DNA of 20,376 bases from an uncultured Pseudomonadaceae bacterium. GTDB taxonomy: Bacteria > Pseudomonadota > Gammaproteobacteria > Pseudomonadales > Pseudomonadaceae. The stretch spans positions 1-20,376 of the forward strand of contig CANRHT010000012.1 of the NCBI GenBank assembly GCA_947630465.1, read 5' to 3'. The notes under the pieces were generated by a model. That model was not told where the DNA came from. It was given only the letters and a program-made list of their open reading frames with translations, and did no database searches. Position numbers and translations under genes: made by a program. Every line of letters begins with the position of its first letter. Positions within the stretch are counted from its first letter, which is position 1. This document shows, in pieces, positions 7,090 through 14,527 of this stretch.

Positions 7090-7416
7090 ATGAAAATATC
7101 CACACGTAAATACACAGGTCTAGTTATTTTAACGGCTCTATTGGGCATGCCATTAACACATGCAGTAGCCAATGAAAAAGTAGACGAAATCCAAGAAGTT
7201 GTTTCAGACAGCTGGATCACGAGCAAAGTGAAGTCAGAGTTCCTGAGTAATACTCATATTAGCGGTTTAGATATCCACGTTGAAACCGTCGATGGCGTTG
7301 TTTCACTGACGGGTGCGGTTACCACTGATGCTGAGCGTGAGCTGGCAATCAGTAAAGCCGAAGCTATCAAAGGTGTACACGGTGTTGCTGCTGACGGTTT
7401 AAAAGTCGGTCGTTAA
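7090..7416 (+). CDS. Periplasmic BON-domain protein (OsmY-like)
   Basis: The 108-residue product starts at ATG 7090, eight bases after GAGG and at the first residue of a good signal peptide (MKISTRKYTG, then a hydrophobic core, likely cleavage after THAVA at 27). An in-frame ATG at 7012 would put 26 unsuitable residues ahead of the signal peptide. The mature protein is one BON domain (about 41-108), with SDSWITSKVKSEF, VETVDGVVSLTGAV (65-78) and IKGVHGVAADGLKV at the end. BON domains are small membrane-associated modules; OsmY, a two-BON protein, is induced by osmotic and stationary-phase stress. This protein has a single BON domain. It heads a tightly packed set with the CsbD gene (47 bases downstream) and a 49-codon membrane peptide gene. 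Confidence 0.85.
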   Translation: MKISTRKYTGLVILTALLGMPLTHAVANEKVDEIQEVVSDSWITSKVKSEFLSNTHISGLDIHVETVDGVVSLTGAVTTDAERELAISKAEAIKGVHGVAADGLKVGR

Positions 7417-7463
7417 TATCTTAAGTTGTACTGTAGTGACATTTTTCTAGCTAAAGGTGATGT

Positions 7464-7661
7464 ATGAATAATGATATTTTTGCAGGCAAATGGAAGCAAC
7501 TCAAAGGCCAAGTCAAAGTCCGTTGGGGCAAACTGACTGACGATGATCTTGATGTGGCTGAAGGCCATAGCGAGTATTTAGCCGGTAAATTGCAAGAGCG
7601 TTACGGCTTGACCAAAGAGAAGGCTGAAGAAGAGATTGCTGAGTTCCACAGCAAGTTGTAA
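7464..7661 (+). CDS. CsbD-family stress protein (YjbJ-like)
   Basis: This 65-residue, highly charged protein matches the CsbD/YjbJ pattern along its length: GKWKQLKGQVKVRWGKLTDD (8-27), EGHSEYLAGKLQERYG and EEEIAEF. Members are abundant small helical proteins induced in general stress (sigma-B in Bacillus, RpoS-type conditions in enterics); their molecular role is not settled. A strong AAAGGTGA precedes ATG 7464. A 13-bp hairpin follows the stop and may limit read-through to the next small gene. Confidence 0.9.
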   Translation: MNNDIFAGKWKQLKGQVKVRWGKLTDDDLDVAEGHSEYLAGKLQERYGLTKEKAEEEIAEFHSKL

Positions 7662-7673
7662 CTCGCGCCACCG

Positions 7674-7705
7674 CTTGAGGTTGCTCTTAAATGAGCAGCC
7701 TCAAG
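7674..7705 (+). terminator. Hairpin between the CsbD gene and the Lmo0937-type gene
   Basis: CTTGAGGTTGCTC (7674-7686) pairs with GAGCAGCCTCAAG (7693-7705), 13 bp with one T-G pair and a 6-base loop TTAAAT. There is no T-run after it, so it is more likely a weak terminator or a 3'-end stabiliser that skews expression between the small genes. Confidence 0.4.
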
Positions 7706-7756
7706 TATAGAGTGTGGAATCAGGCAGTTATGGCGATCAACAGAAGGATTTAGACT

Positions 7757-7906
7757 ATGTTATATACCATTGCATTAGTACTGTTAGTCCTCTGGGTTTT
7801 AGGATTGGTGTCATCCTATACCGTGGGAGGGTTTATCCATATTTTACTGGTTGTTGCAGTTGTGATTGTACTGCTGCGCGTGATCAGTGGGCGTAAGCCG
7901 TTGTAA
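7757..7906 (+). CDS. Lmo0937-family 49-residue membrane peptide
   Basis: A short frame (ATG 7757, TAA 7904-7906) encodes 49 residues: MLYTIALVLLVLWVLGLVSS at 1-20, then YTVGGFIHILLVVAVVIVLL at 21-40, and a basic tail RVISGRKPL. This two-helix pattern with SSYT.GGFIHILLV is what I recall for the Lmo0937-family membrane proteins, whose function is unknown. AGAAGGA lies eight bases before the ATG, and an in-frame stop (TAG 7751-7753) lies just upstream, so no longer start exists. Its place after BON and CsbD genes suggests a role in envelope or osmotic stress. Confidence 0.85.
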   Translation: MLYTIALVLLVLWVLGLVSSYTVGGFIHILLVVAVVIVLLRVISGRKPL

Positions 7907-7932
7907 ATAATTGAGCCGTTGCAGCTATACAA

Positions 7933-7961
7933 CAGGGCCAGCGTGCTTAACGCTTGCCCTG
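7933..7961 (+). terminator. Hairpin after the Lmo0937-type gene
   Basis: CAGGGC (7933-7938) pairs with GCCCTG (7956-7961) and the inner AGCG (7940-7943) with CGCT (7951-7954), with one mismatch and a 7-base loop. It lies 26 bases after the stop. No T-run follows, so it is a weak terminator candidate. Confidence 0.4.
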
Positions 7962-8030
7962 GAGTTGCATTCATCTACCCGTTGATTTTAATGCTTTACG
8001 CATGACACTACATTTAAGACACCCCATTTA

Positions 8031-8076
8031 AAAGGCCACACATTGATTGAACAGTTTCAATTGATGTGTGGCCTTT
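8031..8076. terminator. 21-bp-stem hairpin between converging genes, probable bidirectional terminator
   Basis: Bases 8031-8051 pair with 8056-8076 without interruption, using two adjacent G-T pairs, around a 4-base loop (CAGT). The stem begins AAAGGCCACACAT and ends ATGTGTGGCCTTT. On the minus strand the stem is followed by TTTTAAAT, as expected for the terminator of the yghU homologue, whose stop is about 70 bases away. On the plus strand it ends CCTTTATT and could also stop the stress cassette. Confidence 0.65.
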
Positions 8077-8143
8077 ATTCGCTTATTTAGCGCTTGATAA
8101 AGCGGGCAATGTAAAGCGGATAACTCTAGTGGCAAGCAGCGGT

Positions 8144-9016
8144 TTATTCTACTTCAGCGCTCAGTTTGTCCTGTGTTTTCAGCTCAAAGTCTGTAGCAGC
8201 ATGGCGCTCATGCAATTGATCACTCAACTCACCCCAAGTGCGGTTCACTTTGCGACCGCGCTGCACAGCTGGGCGTTGCTGAATGTCCTTCGCCCAACGC
8301 TGCAGGTGGGTATAGGTGTCAACCTGTAAAAACTGTGCAGCATCATATAACTCGCCCAACACCAAGTTGCCGTACCACGGCCAGGTTGCGATATCCGCGA
8401 TAGAGTATTCATCACCACCTAAATAGCGGTGCTCAGCCAGATGACGATCCAGTACATCGAGTTGGCGTTTGGCTTCCATGGTGAAGCGGTCGATGGCATA
8501 TTCAAATTTTTCTGGCGCATAAGCATAAAAATGCCCAAAGCCGCCACCTAAATAAGGTGCAGAGCCTTGCAGCCAGAACAGCCAGTTTAAGGTTTCAGTG
8601 CGTGCGGTGAGGTCTTTAGGTAGGAAATGGCCAAACTTTTCTGCCAAATACAATAAAATCGCACCACTTTCAAACACACGGCAGCCGGTTTCTAGATCAA
8701 ATAATGCCGGTATTTTCGAGTTGGGATTGACCTCAACAAAGCCTGAAGAAAACTGCTGACCTTCACCGATTAGAATCAGGTGCGCATCATATTCAGCGCC
8801 GCTCACCCCAAGTGCCAGTAATTCCTCGGCCATAATGGTGACTTTTTGCCCGTTGGGCGTGCCCAGTGAATAAATTTGCAAAGGGTGGCTGCCGCGTGGC
8901 AGTTCCGCGTCATGGGTTGCGCCAGCGATTGGGCGGTTAATACTGGCCCATTGGCCGCCGCTTTCAGCATCCCAAGTCCAAATGTGAGGAGGTTGGTATG
9001 GGGTAGGGGTGGACAT
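8144..9016 (-). CDS. yghU: YghU-type glutathione S-transferase (nu class)
   Basis: The 290-residue product matches E. coli YghU nearly end to end as I recall it: NRPIAGATH, PLQIYSLGTPNGQKVTIMAE (45-64), FVEVNPNSKIPALFD (93-107), FESGAILLYLAEKFG (115-129), FWLQGSAPYLGGGFGHFY and a closing QLHERHAATDFE. An N-terminal thioredoxin-like domain (about 46-130) is followed by the helical GST domain (about 137-255). In nu-class enzymes Thr and Asn of the TPN motif, here T53 and N55, contact glutathione, and the enzymes show disulfide-bond reductase and peroxide-reducing activity with glutathione. The start is ATG at 9016, with AAAGGA nine bases upstream; the frame extends 59 codons further but that part lacks any family resemblance. 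Confidence 0.93.
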   Translation of the reverse strand: MSTPTPYQPPHIWTWDAESGGQWASINRPIAGATHDAELPRGSHPLQIYSLGTPNGQKVTIMAEELLALGVSGAEYDAHLILIGEGQQFSSGFVEVNPNSKIPALFDLETGCRVFESGAILLYLAEKFGHFLPKDLTARTETLNWLFWLQGSAPYLGGGFGHFYAYAPEKFEYAIDRFTMEAKRQLDVLDRHLAEHRYLGGDEYSIADIATWPWYGNLVLGELYDAAQFLQVDTYTHLQRWAKDIQQRPAVQRGRKVNRTWGELSDQLHERHAATDFELKTQDKLSAEVE

Positions 9017-9199
9017 AGTGATGATCCTTTTTAAGTAAGACCGCTTTAACAACGCGCTCAGGCCTGATGGCGTTCGCAGTGCTCTGTTGCTGTTGGGCGC
9101 ACTTCGTTGTGCTGTAAGGCTACCATCAAAAGTGCATTGTATTGTCTTAAGAGTGCAACTGCATCCAAGGTCACGTATAGGGTGTAGGTGCAAGACTGC

Positions 9200-9556
9200 T
9201 CAAGGCAGCTGGCACGTACTTGAGTTGCGTCGTCGCCATTTAGCCCAGATGTTATAAGTGAGGTTACCCATATGACGCACGCCCGGCAAACCCAATAGTG
9301 CAACTGTTTTCTTCATGCCCGCTACACGCCAGTAGCCTAAAGTTGCATTGAAGCCCACTTGCATGCGCTGGCCATCAAAGAAGTGAATGCGCGTGAGCAA
9401 GTCTTCTAAAGTATAGCCATCGGGCGTTTGAAAGGTCGGTGCGCTGATATCAATTAACTGCACCTGCGGCTCTAAGCGCGGGCGTAAGTGCTCGATTTCT
9501 TTTTTGCAAAAGCCACAAGAAGCATCGTAATAGAGTTTTGCAGAAGAAGTGGTCAT
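9200..9556 (-). CDS. DCC-family (DUF393) thiol-disulfide oxidoreductase-like protein
   Basis: The 118-residue product opens with AKLYYDASCGFCKKEIEHLR, the DxxCxxC signature of the DCC family, with C14 and C17 as the putative redox pair in a thioredoxin-like fold. Later landmarks are LIDISAP, FFDGQRMQVGFNATLGYWRV and GVRHMGNLTYNIWAKWR. Members are predicted thiol oxidoreductases, largely uncharacterised. The ATG at 9556 is chosen because AAGG stands seven bases upstream and the DCC strand begins at residue 7; the frame itself continues 22 codons upstream across the promoter. Its neighbour downstream on the same strand is the YghU glutathione enzyme, 183 bases away, so a shared role in thiol homeostasis is reasonable but unproven. 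Confidence 0.82.
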   Translation of the reverse strand: MTTSSAKLYYDASCGFCKKEIEHLRPRLEPQVQLIDISAPTFQTPDGYTLEDLLTRIHFFDGQRMQVGFNATLGYWRVAGMKKTVALLGLPGVRHMGNLTYNIWAKWRRRNSSTCQLP

Positions 9557-9593
9557 GCGCACACCTTGTATAGTTTTGGTCTGGTATGCGTAT

Positions 9594-9622
9594 AGTATCT
9601 GTATAGAGTTGGGCGTGGTCAA
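9594..9622 (-). promoter_or_regulatory. Sigma-70 promoter for the DCC-family gene
   Basis: On the minus strand TTGACC (9617-9622), a 17-base spacer and GATACT (9594-9599) give a good sigma-70 match, with a leader of about 30 bases to ATG 9556. Its position supports the shorter start for the DCC gene and separates it from the kinase gene that ends at 9662. Confidence 0.5.
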
Positions 9623-9661
9623 GGCGACTGCGCCCTTTGCAGCATCAAAGATTGAGCAAGC

Positions 9662-10363
9662 TTAAAATAAGCTGGGTAAACCAATCCAAATAGTCATGCA
9701 AGCACCGGGTAAGTGGCCTTGGTTGGTTAACTCAAGGCGTGCTGGACGTTCATCTTGATCGTGCATGGCAATAATACTGGCAGCAAAATACAAGCCTAAG
9801 CCGGTACTGCCACTGTTGCGATCAATGCTGCTGGATTCTTTTTCGCGCACGGCACCCAGTAAGCTGGCGGGGTAGCCTGGGCCGTCATCGTTGATGCTGA
9901 GTAAAATACCGTTGTCTTCACGTTGCGCACTGAGGCGTATGGTTTTTTTGCAGTAATTGAGCGCGTTGCCTAGAGCGTTATCGAGTACTGTGCCGATGAG
10001 GCTGACATCTAAGTAGCCTTCCAAATCAGGATCATCGAGTTCTATGTCTAGAGTAATATTGCGGTAGGCCAGTAATTCACGGTGGCGGTTGTGCAAATCT
10101 TCAAATAACTCATCGATACGGCAATACACTTGTTGCAGCAGCAGTTGGCCGTGTTCGAGTTTATAAAGTCCGAGTAATTGCATAAGCATGGCGTCTAAGC
10201 GTAAAGCTTCTTGCTCAATTAAGCGTGCTTGAGGCGAGCGTTGTAGCTCCTTGGGCATTTCGGCGAGCAAACTCTCATAGGCCTGGCTGACGGCGGCAAT
10301 CACGTTTTTCATATCGTGGACGGTTGAGGCCATCAGTGTTGAGAAATCAATGTGTTTTACCAT
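9662..10363 (-). CDS. Soluble sensor histidine kinase
   Basis: The 233-residue protein has no membrane segment and no PAS or HAMP domain. It begins almost at once with the dimerisation helix STVHDMKNVIAAV, putting the phospho-acceptor at H16. The ATPase domain shows the N box LDNALGNALNYC (127-138), G1 box INDDGPGYP (157-165) and G2 box GSTGLGLYFA (185-194). It is therefore a minimal kinase core of the HisKA/HATPase type that must receive its signal from another protein. Its ATG (10361-10363) overlaps the end of the REC-TPR gene by 7 bases, so the two are translationally coupled and almost certainly cognate. In such an arrangement the TPR protein is a natural candidate for bringing the signal to the kinase. 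Confidence 0.9.
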   Translation of the reverse strand: MVKHIDFSTLMASTVHDMKNVIAAVSQAYESLLAEMPKELQRSPQARLIEQEALRLDAMLMQLLGLYKLEHGQLLLQQVYCRIDELFEDLHNRHRELLAYRNITLDIELDDPDLEGYLDVSLIGTVLDNALGNALNYCKKTIRLSAQREDNGILLSINDDGPGYPASLLGAVREKESSSIDRNSGSTGLGLYFAASIIAMHDQDERPARLELTNQGHLPGACMTIWIGLPSLF

Positions 10364-11946
10364 GGACTCAGCTCCAAAGAAGATTGCAGGTCTAAAAGTT
10401 CGACAAAGTTGGGATCAATTTTAGATAAATAACCGATACGTTGCAGGCAGGCTTGCAAACGCTCGACTGCACCGGGCAGTTGCTGTTTGAGTTGGTCTTG
10501 ATATAGCCGGGCCGCGGCGATATTGACCTCAACCACATCAGGCGCCAGTTGCAGTGCTTGCTCGAATACGGCTTGGGCTTGCTCGCCTTGCTCTTTGAAG
10601 TGCAGTGCAGTGGCTTGCTGGCTAAGGCTTAAAGCCTGTTGCTGTGCATCTAAGTTCAGTTCAGGCAGGCGCGTGCTGATTTGCGTGATAATGCCTGGCA
10701 CACCAGCATGACGGTGAGCGCAATCCTGCCATAAACGTTGCGCAGCATTGAGTTGAGCATTGGCAGCTAACCAGTCGCCCAGTTGCAGCAGGGTGATGGC
10801 TGCATAGTGCTGACTGTGTTCTTGTAGAGTAGCGCTGAGTGCTTGCAGGTCATCGGTTGATGTTGCAGTGCCCTTACGGCGACGTTCTTCACAGCGCAAT
10901 AGTGCAGCCGCCGCTTGAATAGGCGCTGCTTGCCGGTAGTTTTTTTCAATAATGGTCAGCCATTGTTGCGCTTCTTCTGGCAGCCTATTATTGCTGCTGG
11001 CCTGACTGAGCATGGAAGCCAGCTGCCACAGTAATTCAGGATCAAAGGTGGCTGAGTAACGGCTGACTTCCCAGCATTGACGCAGCGCATGTTGAGCCGT
11101 TGGCAAGTCTGCATTGCACCAGGCTTGACTGGCAAGATTGACCTGACGGCGTAAGGTGTTGGGCGACAAGTTCACCGCCTGTTGCAGAGCATCGAGCATT
11201 GCCGGCACATCATTATTGAGCGCATTGAGCTGCGCCTGCATATCGCGCAGTTCAGGCATCATCGGCAGCTGGCGCACGGCTGCGGTGAGTAAACGTGTCA
11301 CTTGGTCTAAACGACCTTGCTTCAGCCATAAGTGCGCAAGAGCCTGTAGATTCCAGCCTGTAGGGCGGCTGCGCGCTTGCTGCTCAAGAAAGCCTTCAAG
11401 CTCCAAGTAACGCCCTAATGTATAAAGCGCATCGGCCATATGCCGGTGACAGAGCACAGCATGGCGTGGCTCTTTTTGTTCGATGGCTTGGCAGGCTTGT
11501 AAGACCGCTTGTGGGCTGTTGGCTTCGAGGGCTTTAAGGACCGGTGCTAACACCTGTTTGCGACGGATTAAACGCTCAAGGCGTGTCTGCAAGGTGACTT
11601 TGTTGAAAGGCTTGGTCAGGTAATCATCCGGCTCGCACTCTAGCGCTGCCAGTACCATGGCTTGGGTGTTTTCTGCGGTCACCATAATAAAGATGCAGTG
11701 TGCAGACAGCAGTTTCTCGGCATGCAATTGCTCAAGGACTTGTTGACCGTTTAAACCGTCCCCTAAATTGTAGTCGTGCAGAATGACATCGTAGCGATTA
11801 CGCCGACACAGATCTAAAACATCATTGCCATTGGCAGCCGTATCAATGTGCTGCACGCCCAGCAGGCGCAAGATGCCTCGAATTGAGCTGCGAAACTCAG
11901 AAAAGTCATCCACGACCAAAAAACGCTTTTTGCTGAAATCAATCAT
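10357..11946 (-). CDS. REC-TPR response regulator
   Basis: The 529-residue protein has an N-terminal receiver domain (about 7-125) with acidic pocket D13/D14, phospho-acceptor D58 (VILHDYNLGDG), T90 and K112 (LTKPF). About 400 helical residues follow that read as tetratricopeptide-type repeats (for example ALYTLGRYLELEGFLEQQA, LWLKQGRLDQVTRLL, ALHFKEQGEQAQAVFEQALQ). There is no DNA-binding or GGDEF/EAL output, so it probably works by protein-protein contact. The ATG at 11946 is the only start that keeps the first strand of the receiver (KKRFLVVDD); its ribosome binding site is poor. The kinase gene overlaps its 3' end. Its start shares one base with the start of the divergent macrodomain-like gene. 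Confidence 0.9.
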   Translation of the reverse strand: MIDFSKKRFLVVDDFSEFRSSIRGILRLLGVQHIDTAANGNDVLDLCRRNRYDVILHDYNLGDGLNGQQVLEQLHAEKLLSAHCIFIMVTAENTQAMVLAALECEPDDYLTKPFNKVTLQTRLERLIRRKQVLAPVLKALEANSPQAVLQACQAIEQKEPRHAVLCHRHMADALYTLGRYLELEGFLEQQARSRPTGWNLQALAHLWLKQGRLDQVTRLLTAAVRQLPMMPELRDMQAQLNALNNDVPAMLDALQQAVNLSPNTLRRQVNLASQAWCNADLPTAQHALRQCWEVSRYSATFDPELLWQLASMLSQASSNNRLPEEAQQWLTIIEKNYRQAAPIQAAAALLRCEERRRKGTATSTDDLQALSATLQEHSQHYAAITLLQLGDWLAANAQLNAAQRLWQDCAHRHAGVPGIITQISTRLPELNLDAQQQALSLSQQATALHFKEQGEQAQAVFEQALQLAPDVVEVNIAAARLYQDQLKQQLPGAVERLQACLQRIGYLSKIDPNFVELLDLQSSLELSPW

Positions 11947-12638
11947 TGCTCAGCACATCCCATTTTATCTATTGCTTTGAAGTAACCGTACCTGAGTCTA
12001 ATGCTTATTTACGCTGCGCGCACTGTGCTGCGAGAGTTTTCATTGAGCTTAATGGCCGGTTGGGGCAAAGCGCCAGCCAACAAATCGACTGTATCTCTGA
12101 CTTAGGCGATGCGTTGGGCAATCAAGATCAAGAGCTATGGCAGATGCGCAATGGTTATGTGCTGCCTAATGAAGAGGGCTTGGCTGAGATTGCACAGTTA
12201 TTACGCAGCGCTAGCCTAGAAGAAAAAGAACAATGGCGAGGGCTGCTGCGTATTGGTTTGCAACTCAATACTCAAGTCACATTGGGTAACAGTCCGCATT
12301 GCGTAAGCCAAGCGTTTTGCAGTGCATTGCCGATTGCTTACTCATCCTACCCAAGTCAGCAGTGGGCAGAGTTTGCACAGTTGGTGCTGGATGCAGCCTA
12401 TGAAGCGACTTTAGCTGCAGCATTGCAAAATGCACAGACGACGGGCAACAACCAAGTGTTTTTAACCCTACTGGGTGGTGGCGCTTTTGGTAATCCTGAG
12501 GTGTGGATTTTAAGTGCGATCCGGCGCGCGTTGCTACTTTATCGGCATGCTGATCTGCAGGTGGTGATTGTCAGCTACGGACGCTCCAACGCGCAGGTAC
12601 ACAATTTAGTCGATGAAGTGATGACTGAGATCTATTAA
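11946..12638 (+). CDS. Macrodomain-like protein of unknown function
   Basis: The 230-residue frame starts with TTG at 11946; an upstream in-frame stop (11934-11936) excludes anything much longer, and the next Met is residue 67. The N-terminal half is unfamiliar (FIYCFEVTVPESNAYLRCAH, a possible CxxC at 24-27). The C-terminal half, LVLDAAYEATLAAAL (146-160) then VFLTLLGGGAFGNPEVWILS (171-190), AIRRAL and DLQVVIVSYG (203-212), follows the order of a macrodomain: helix with AY..TL..A, a hydrophobic strand, a glycine loop G-G-G-A-F-G-N, helix, last strand. Macrodomains bind or cleave ADP-ribose, but the fold is inferred by pattern only and no activity is claimed. It is divergent from the REC-TPR/kinase pair. 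Confidence 0.7.
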   Translation: MLSTSHFIYCFEVTVPESNAYLRCAHCAARVFIELNGRLGQSASQQIDCISDLGDALGNQDQELWQMRNGYVLPNEEGLAEIAQLLRSASLEEKEQWRGLLRIGLQLNTQVTLGNSPHCVSQAFCSALPIAYSSYPSQQWAEFAQLVLDAAYEATLAAALQNAQTTGNNQVFLTLLGGGAFGNPEVWILSAIRRALLLYRHADLQVVIVSYGRSNAQVHNLVDEVMTEIY

Positions 12639-12978
12639 AACTGTTTTACAGCCTATGCTTAGCGGTTAAAAATACTTTTAGACTGTGCTCAGCACGATTA
12701 ACTAGCGCTAAACAACCTAAAACCGCACTAAATAGGTTGGTTTTTAGTCATAAAGGCTATAAAAAGCTTAATTATCAGTCATCTTGTTAATAAAGGCTTG
12801 AAGCTTGGACACATTATGTAACATGCTTTGCGTCAAACATGGCTCAGGGTGAAAACACGGAATGTTTTAGATGAGGTTGAAAGCAGGGACATTGCCACGC
12901 TCATGGTCGTGCTATTACATGCTTTAACTCGGCGTGATTGGCTGGGTTAAGCACCTAAGATAATTTGGAGTGCCTCAT
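12639..12978. other. Gap between the macrodomain-like gene and the CstA gene
   Basis: These 340 bases contain no open frame with a plausible start and ribosome binding site. The only clear element is the terminator-like hairpin near 12713. The 230 bases before the CstA start must hold its promoter, but I see no convincing -35/-10 pair. Confidence 0.5.
12713..12745 (+). terminator. Terminator after the macrodomain-like gene
   Basis: CAACCTA (12713-12719) pairs with TAGGTTG (12733-12739) around a 13-base loop, and GTTTTT (12740-12745) follows. It lies about 75 bases past the stop of the upstream gene. The stem is modest, but the T-run supports intrinsic termination. Confidence 0.5.
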
Positions 12979-14445
12979 ATGCTTATTTTCTTTGTAAGTC
13001 TGACGTTGCTGATACTCGGCTATGTCCTCTACGGTCCCTTTGTTGAGAAACAGGCAGGGATTGATCCCACGGCAAAAACACCTCAGCAGCGCTTGGGTGA
13101 TGGTGTCGACTATGTTGCCATTCACCCGGTGCGTGCGTTTTTAATTCAGTTTCTTAATATTGCGGGTGTTGGTCCGATTTTTGGTCCGATCTTGGGCGCA
13201 TTATACGGCCCGATAGCTTTAGTCTGGATCGTGATTGGTAACGTGTTAGGCGGCGCCGTACATGATTACTTTTCCGGTGTAATGAGTTTGAAAGAGGATG
13301 GTAAGAGCTTGCCTGAGATTGCGGGTAAGTATTACAACATCGTTTTTAAAGGCTTTATGCTGTTATTTACCTGCATGTTGCTGTTTTTTGTGGGTGTGGT
13401 TTTCATCATGAGCCCAGCGGGCTTGCTCAGTAATCTGTCATTCTTTGAAGGCACGTTCTTAGGCGGCAATACCTTTTGGGTGCTGTTGATCTTAGGCTAC
13501 TACTTCTTCGCGACATTAATGCCGATTGATAAAATCATTACCAAGCTCTACCCGTTATTTGGTGCATTGATGATTGTGATGACAGTGTCGATTGCTGTGG
13601 CGTTGTTATTTAATGCGCCGCACTTGGCTGAAGTGAACGATATTTTCTCGTACTTTCACGATAGCCACGATCATGGTTTGTTAGAGCCTAACCCAGGTGG
13701 GTTACCTGTTTGGCCGCTACTGTTTGTAACCATTACCTGTGGTGCCATCAGTGGTTTCCACTCGACACAGTCGCCGATGATTGCGCGTTGTTTAACCAAT
13801 GAGAAATATGCGCGTCCAGTGTTTTACGGCGCAATGATGTGTGAAGGCATTGTGGCTTGTGTGTGGGCAATGGCAGGTATTGCTGCATTCCCTGAAGGTT
13901 ATGAAGGCCTGAAAGCTATGCTCGACCAAGGTGGTCCAGGTTTAGTCGTCAATCATATTGCCACCAGCTATTTGGGTGTCTTAGGTGGTGTGATGGCGAT
14001 TTTAGCTGTAGCTATCTTCCCAATTACTTCAGGTGATACAGCATTCCGCTCACTGCGCTTAACCATCATGGATGCGTTTAATATCTCGCAAACCATGAAG
14101 CACCGTTTGTTTTTATCGGTACCGCTGCTGGGTATTGGTTATCTGATGACCTTCTTGGATTTCTCACTGATTTGGCGCTACTTCGCGTTCTCGAACATGC
14201 TGCTGTCGACCAGTGTCTTGTGGCTGGCGACGAAGTACCTGTTTGATCGCGGCACCTTCCACTGGATTGTGAGTATTCCGGCGATTATTGGTACAGCCAT
14301 TAGTGTGTCCTATATTTCCACAGCGAGCATTGGTCTGAACTTCCCGATCCAATACAGCAATGCAATTGGTATTGGCACCGCTATAGTCTGCTTGATTGGA
14401 CTGATCTATCAGCACCAGAAGCGTGTGGTAAAGGTGGCGGTTTAA
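12979..14445 (+). CDS. cstA: CstA-family carbon-starvation membrane carrier (short form)
   Basis: The 488-residue, strongly hydrophobic protein matches the CstA family. It has GYVLYGPFVEKQAGIDP (14-30), DGVDYVAIHP (41-50), FLNIAGVGPIFGPILGALYG (58-77), GAVHDYFSG and, further on, GAISGFHSTQSPMIARCL and ITSGDTAFRSLRL. About twelve or more membrane helices are expected. E. coli CstA is about 700 residues, so this belongs to the shorter version of the family. CstA-type proteins are linked to peptide or pyruvate uptake during carbon limitation. ATG 12979 is chosen because GGAG (12967-12970) lies eight bases upstream; the GTG at 12970 overlaps that site. It stands alone between a terminator and the tRNA promoter. 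Confidence 0.88.
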   Translation: MLIFFVSLTLLILGYVLYGPFVEKQAGIDPTAKTPQQRLGDGVDYVAIHPVRAFLIQFLNIAGVGPIFGPILGALYGPIALVWIVIGNVLGGAVHDYFSGVMSLKEDGKSLPEIAGKYYNIVFKGFMLLFTCMLLFFVGVVFIMSPAGLLSNLSFFEGTFLGGNTFWVLLILGYYFFATLMPIDKIITKLYPLFGALMIVMTVSIAVALLFNAPHLAEVNDIFSYFHDSHDHGLLEPNPGGLPVWPLLFVTITCGAISGFHSTQSPMIARCLTNEKYARPVFYGAMMCEGIVACVWAMAGIAAFPEGYEGLKAMLDQGGPGLVVNHIATSYLGVLGGVMAILAVAIFPITSGDTAFRSLRLTIMDAFNISQTMKHRLFLSVPLLGIGYLMTFLDFSLIWRYFAFSNMLLSTSVLWLATKYLFDRGTFHWIVSIPAIIGTAISVSYISTASIGLNFPIQYSNAIGIGTAIVCLIGLIYQHQKRVVKVAV

Positions 14446-14485
14446 GCCTTAATCAGCTTATTTGAGTGGTTTGGTGATAAAGCGC

Positions 14486-14514
14486 TTGACAGAAACCTGG
14501 AAAGGGCGAATAAT
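14486..14514 (+). promoter_or_regulatory. Sigma-70 promoter of the tRNA-Met gene
   Basis: TTGACA (14486-14491), exactly 17 bases, then AATAAT (14509-14514) and a GC-rich discriminator GCGCGCC (14515-14521). The predicted start is only a few bases before the mature tRNA at 14528. A GC-rich discriminator is typical of stable-RNA promoters under stringent control. Confidence 0.75.
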
Positions 14515-14527
14515 GCGCGCCATCCAA

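Noticed and set aside
9058..9303. 81-codon minus-strand frame between the DCC gene and yghU
   Set aside because: It overlaps the DCC gene in another frame, lacks a ribosome binding site, and its translation has no domain-like pattern.
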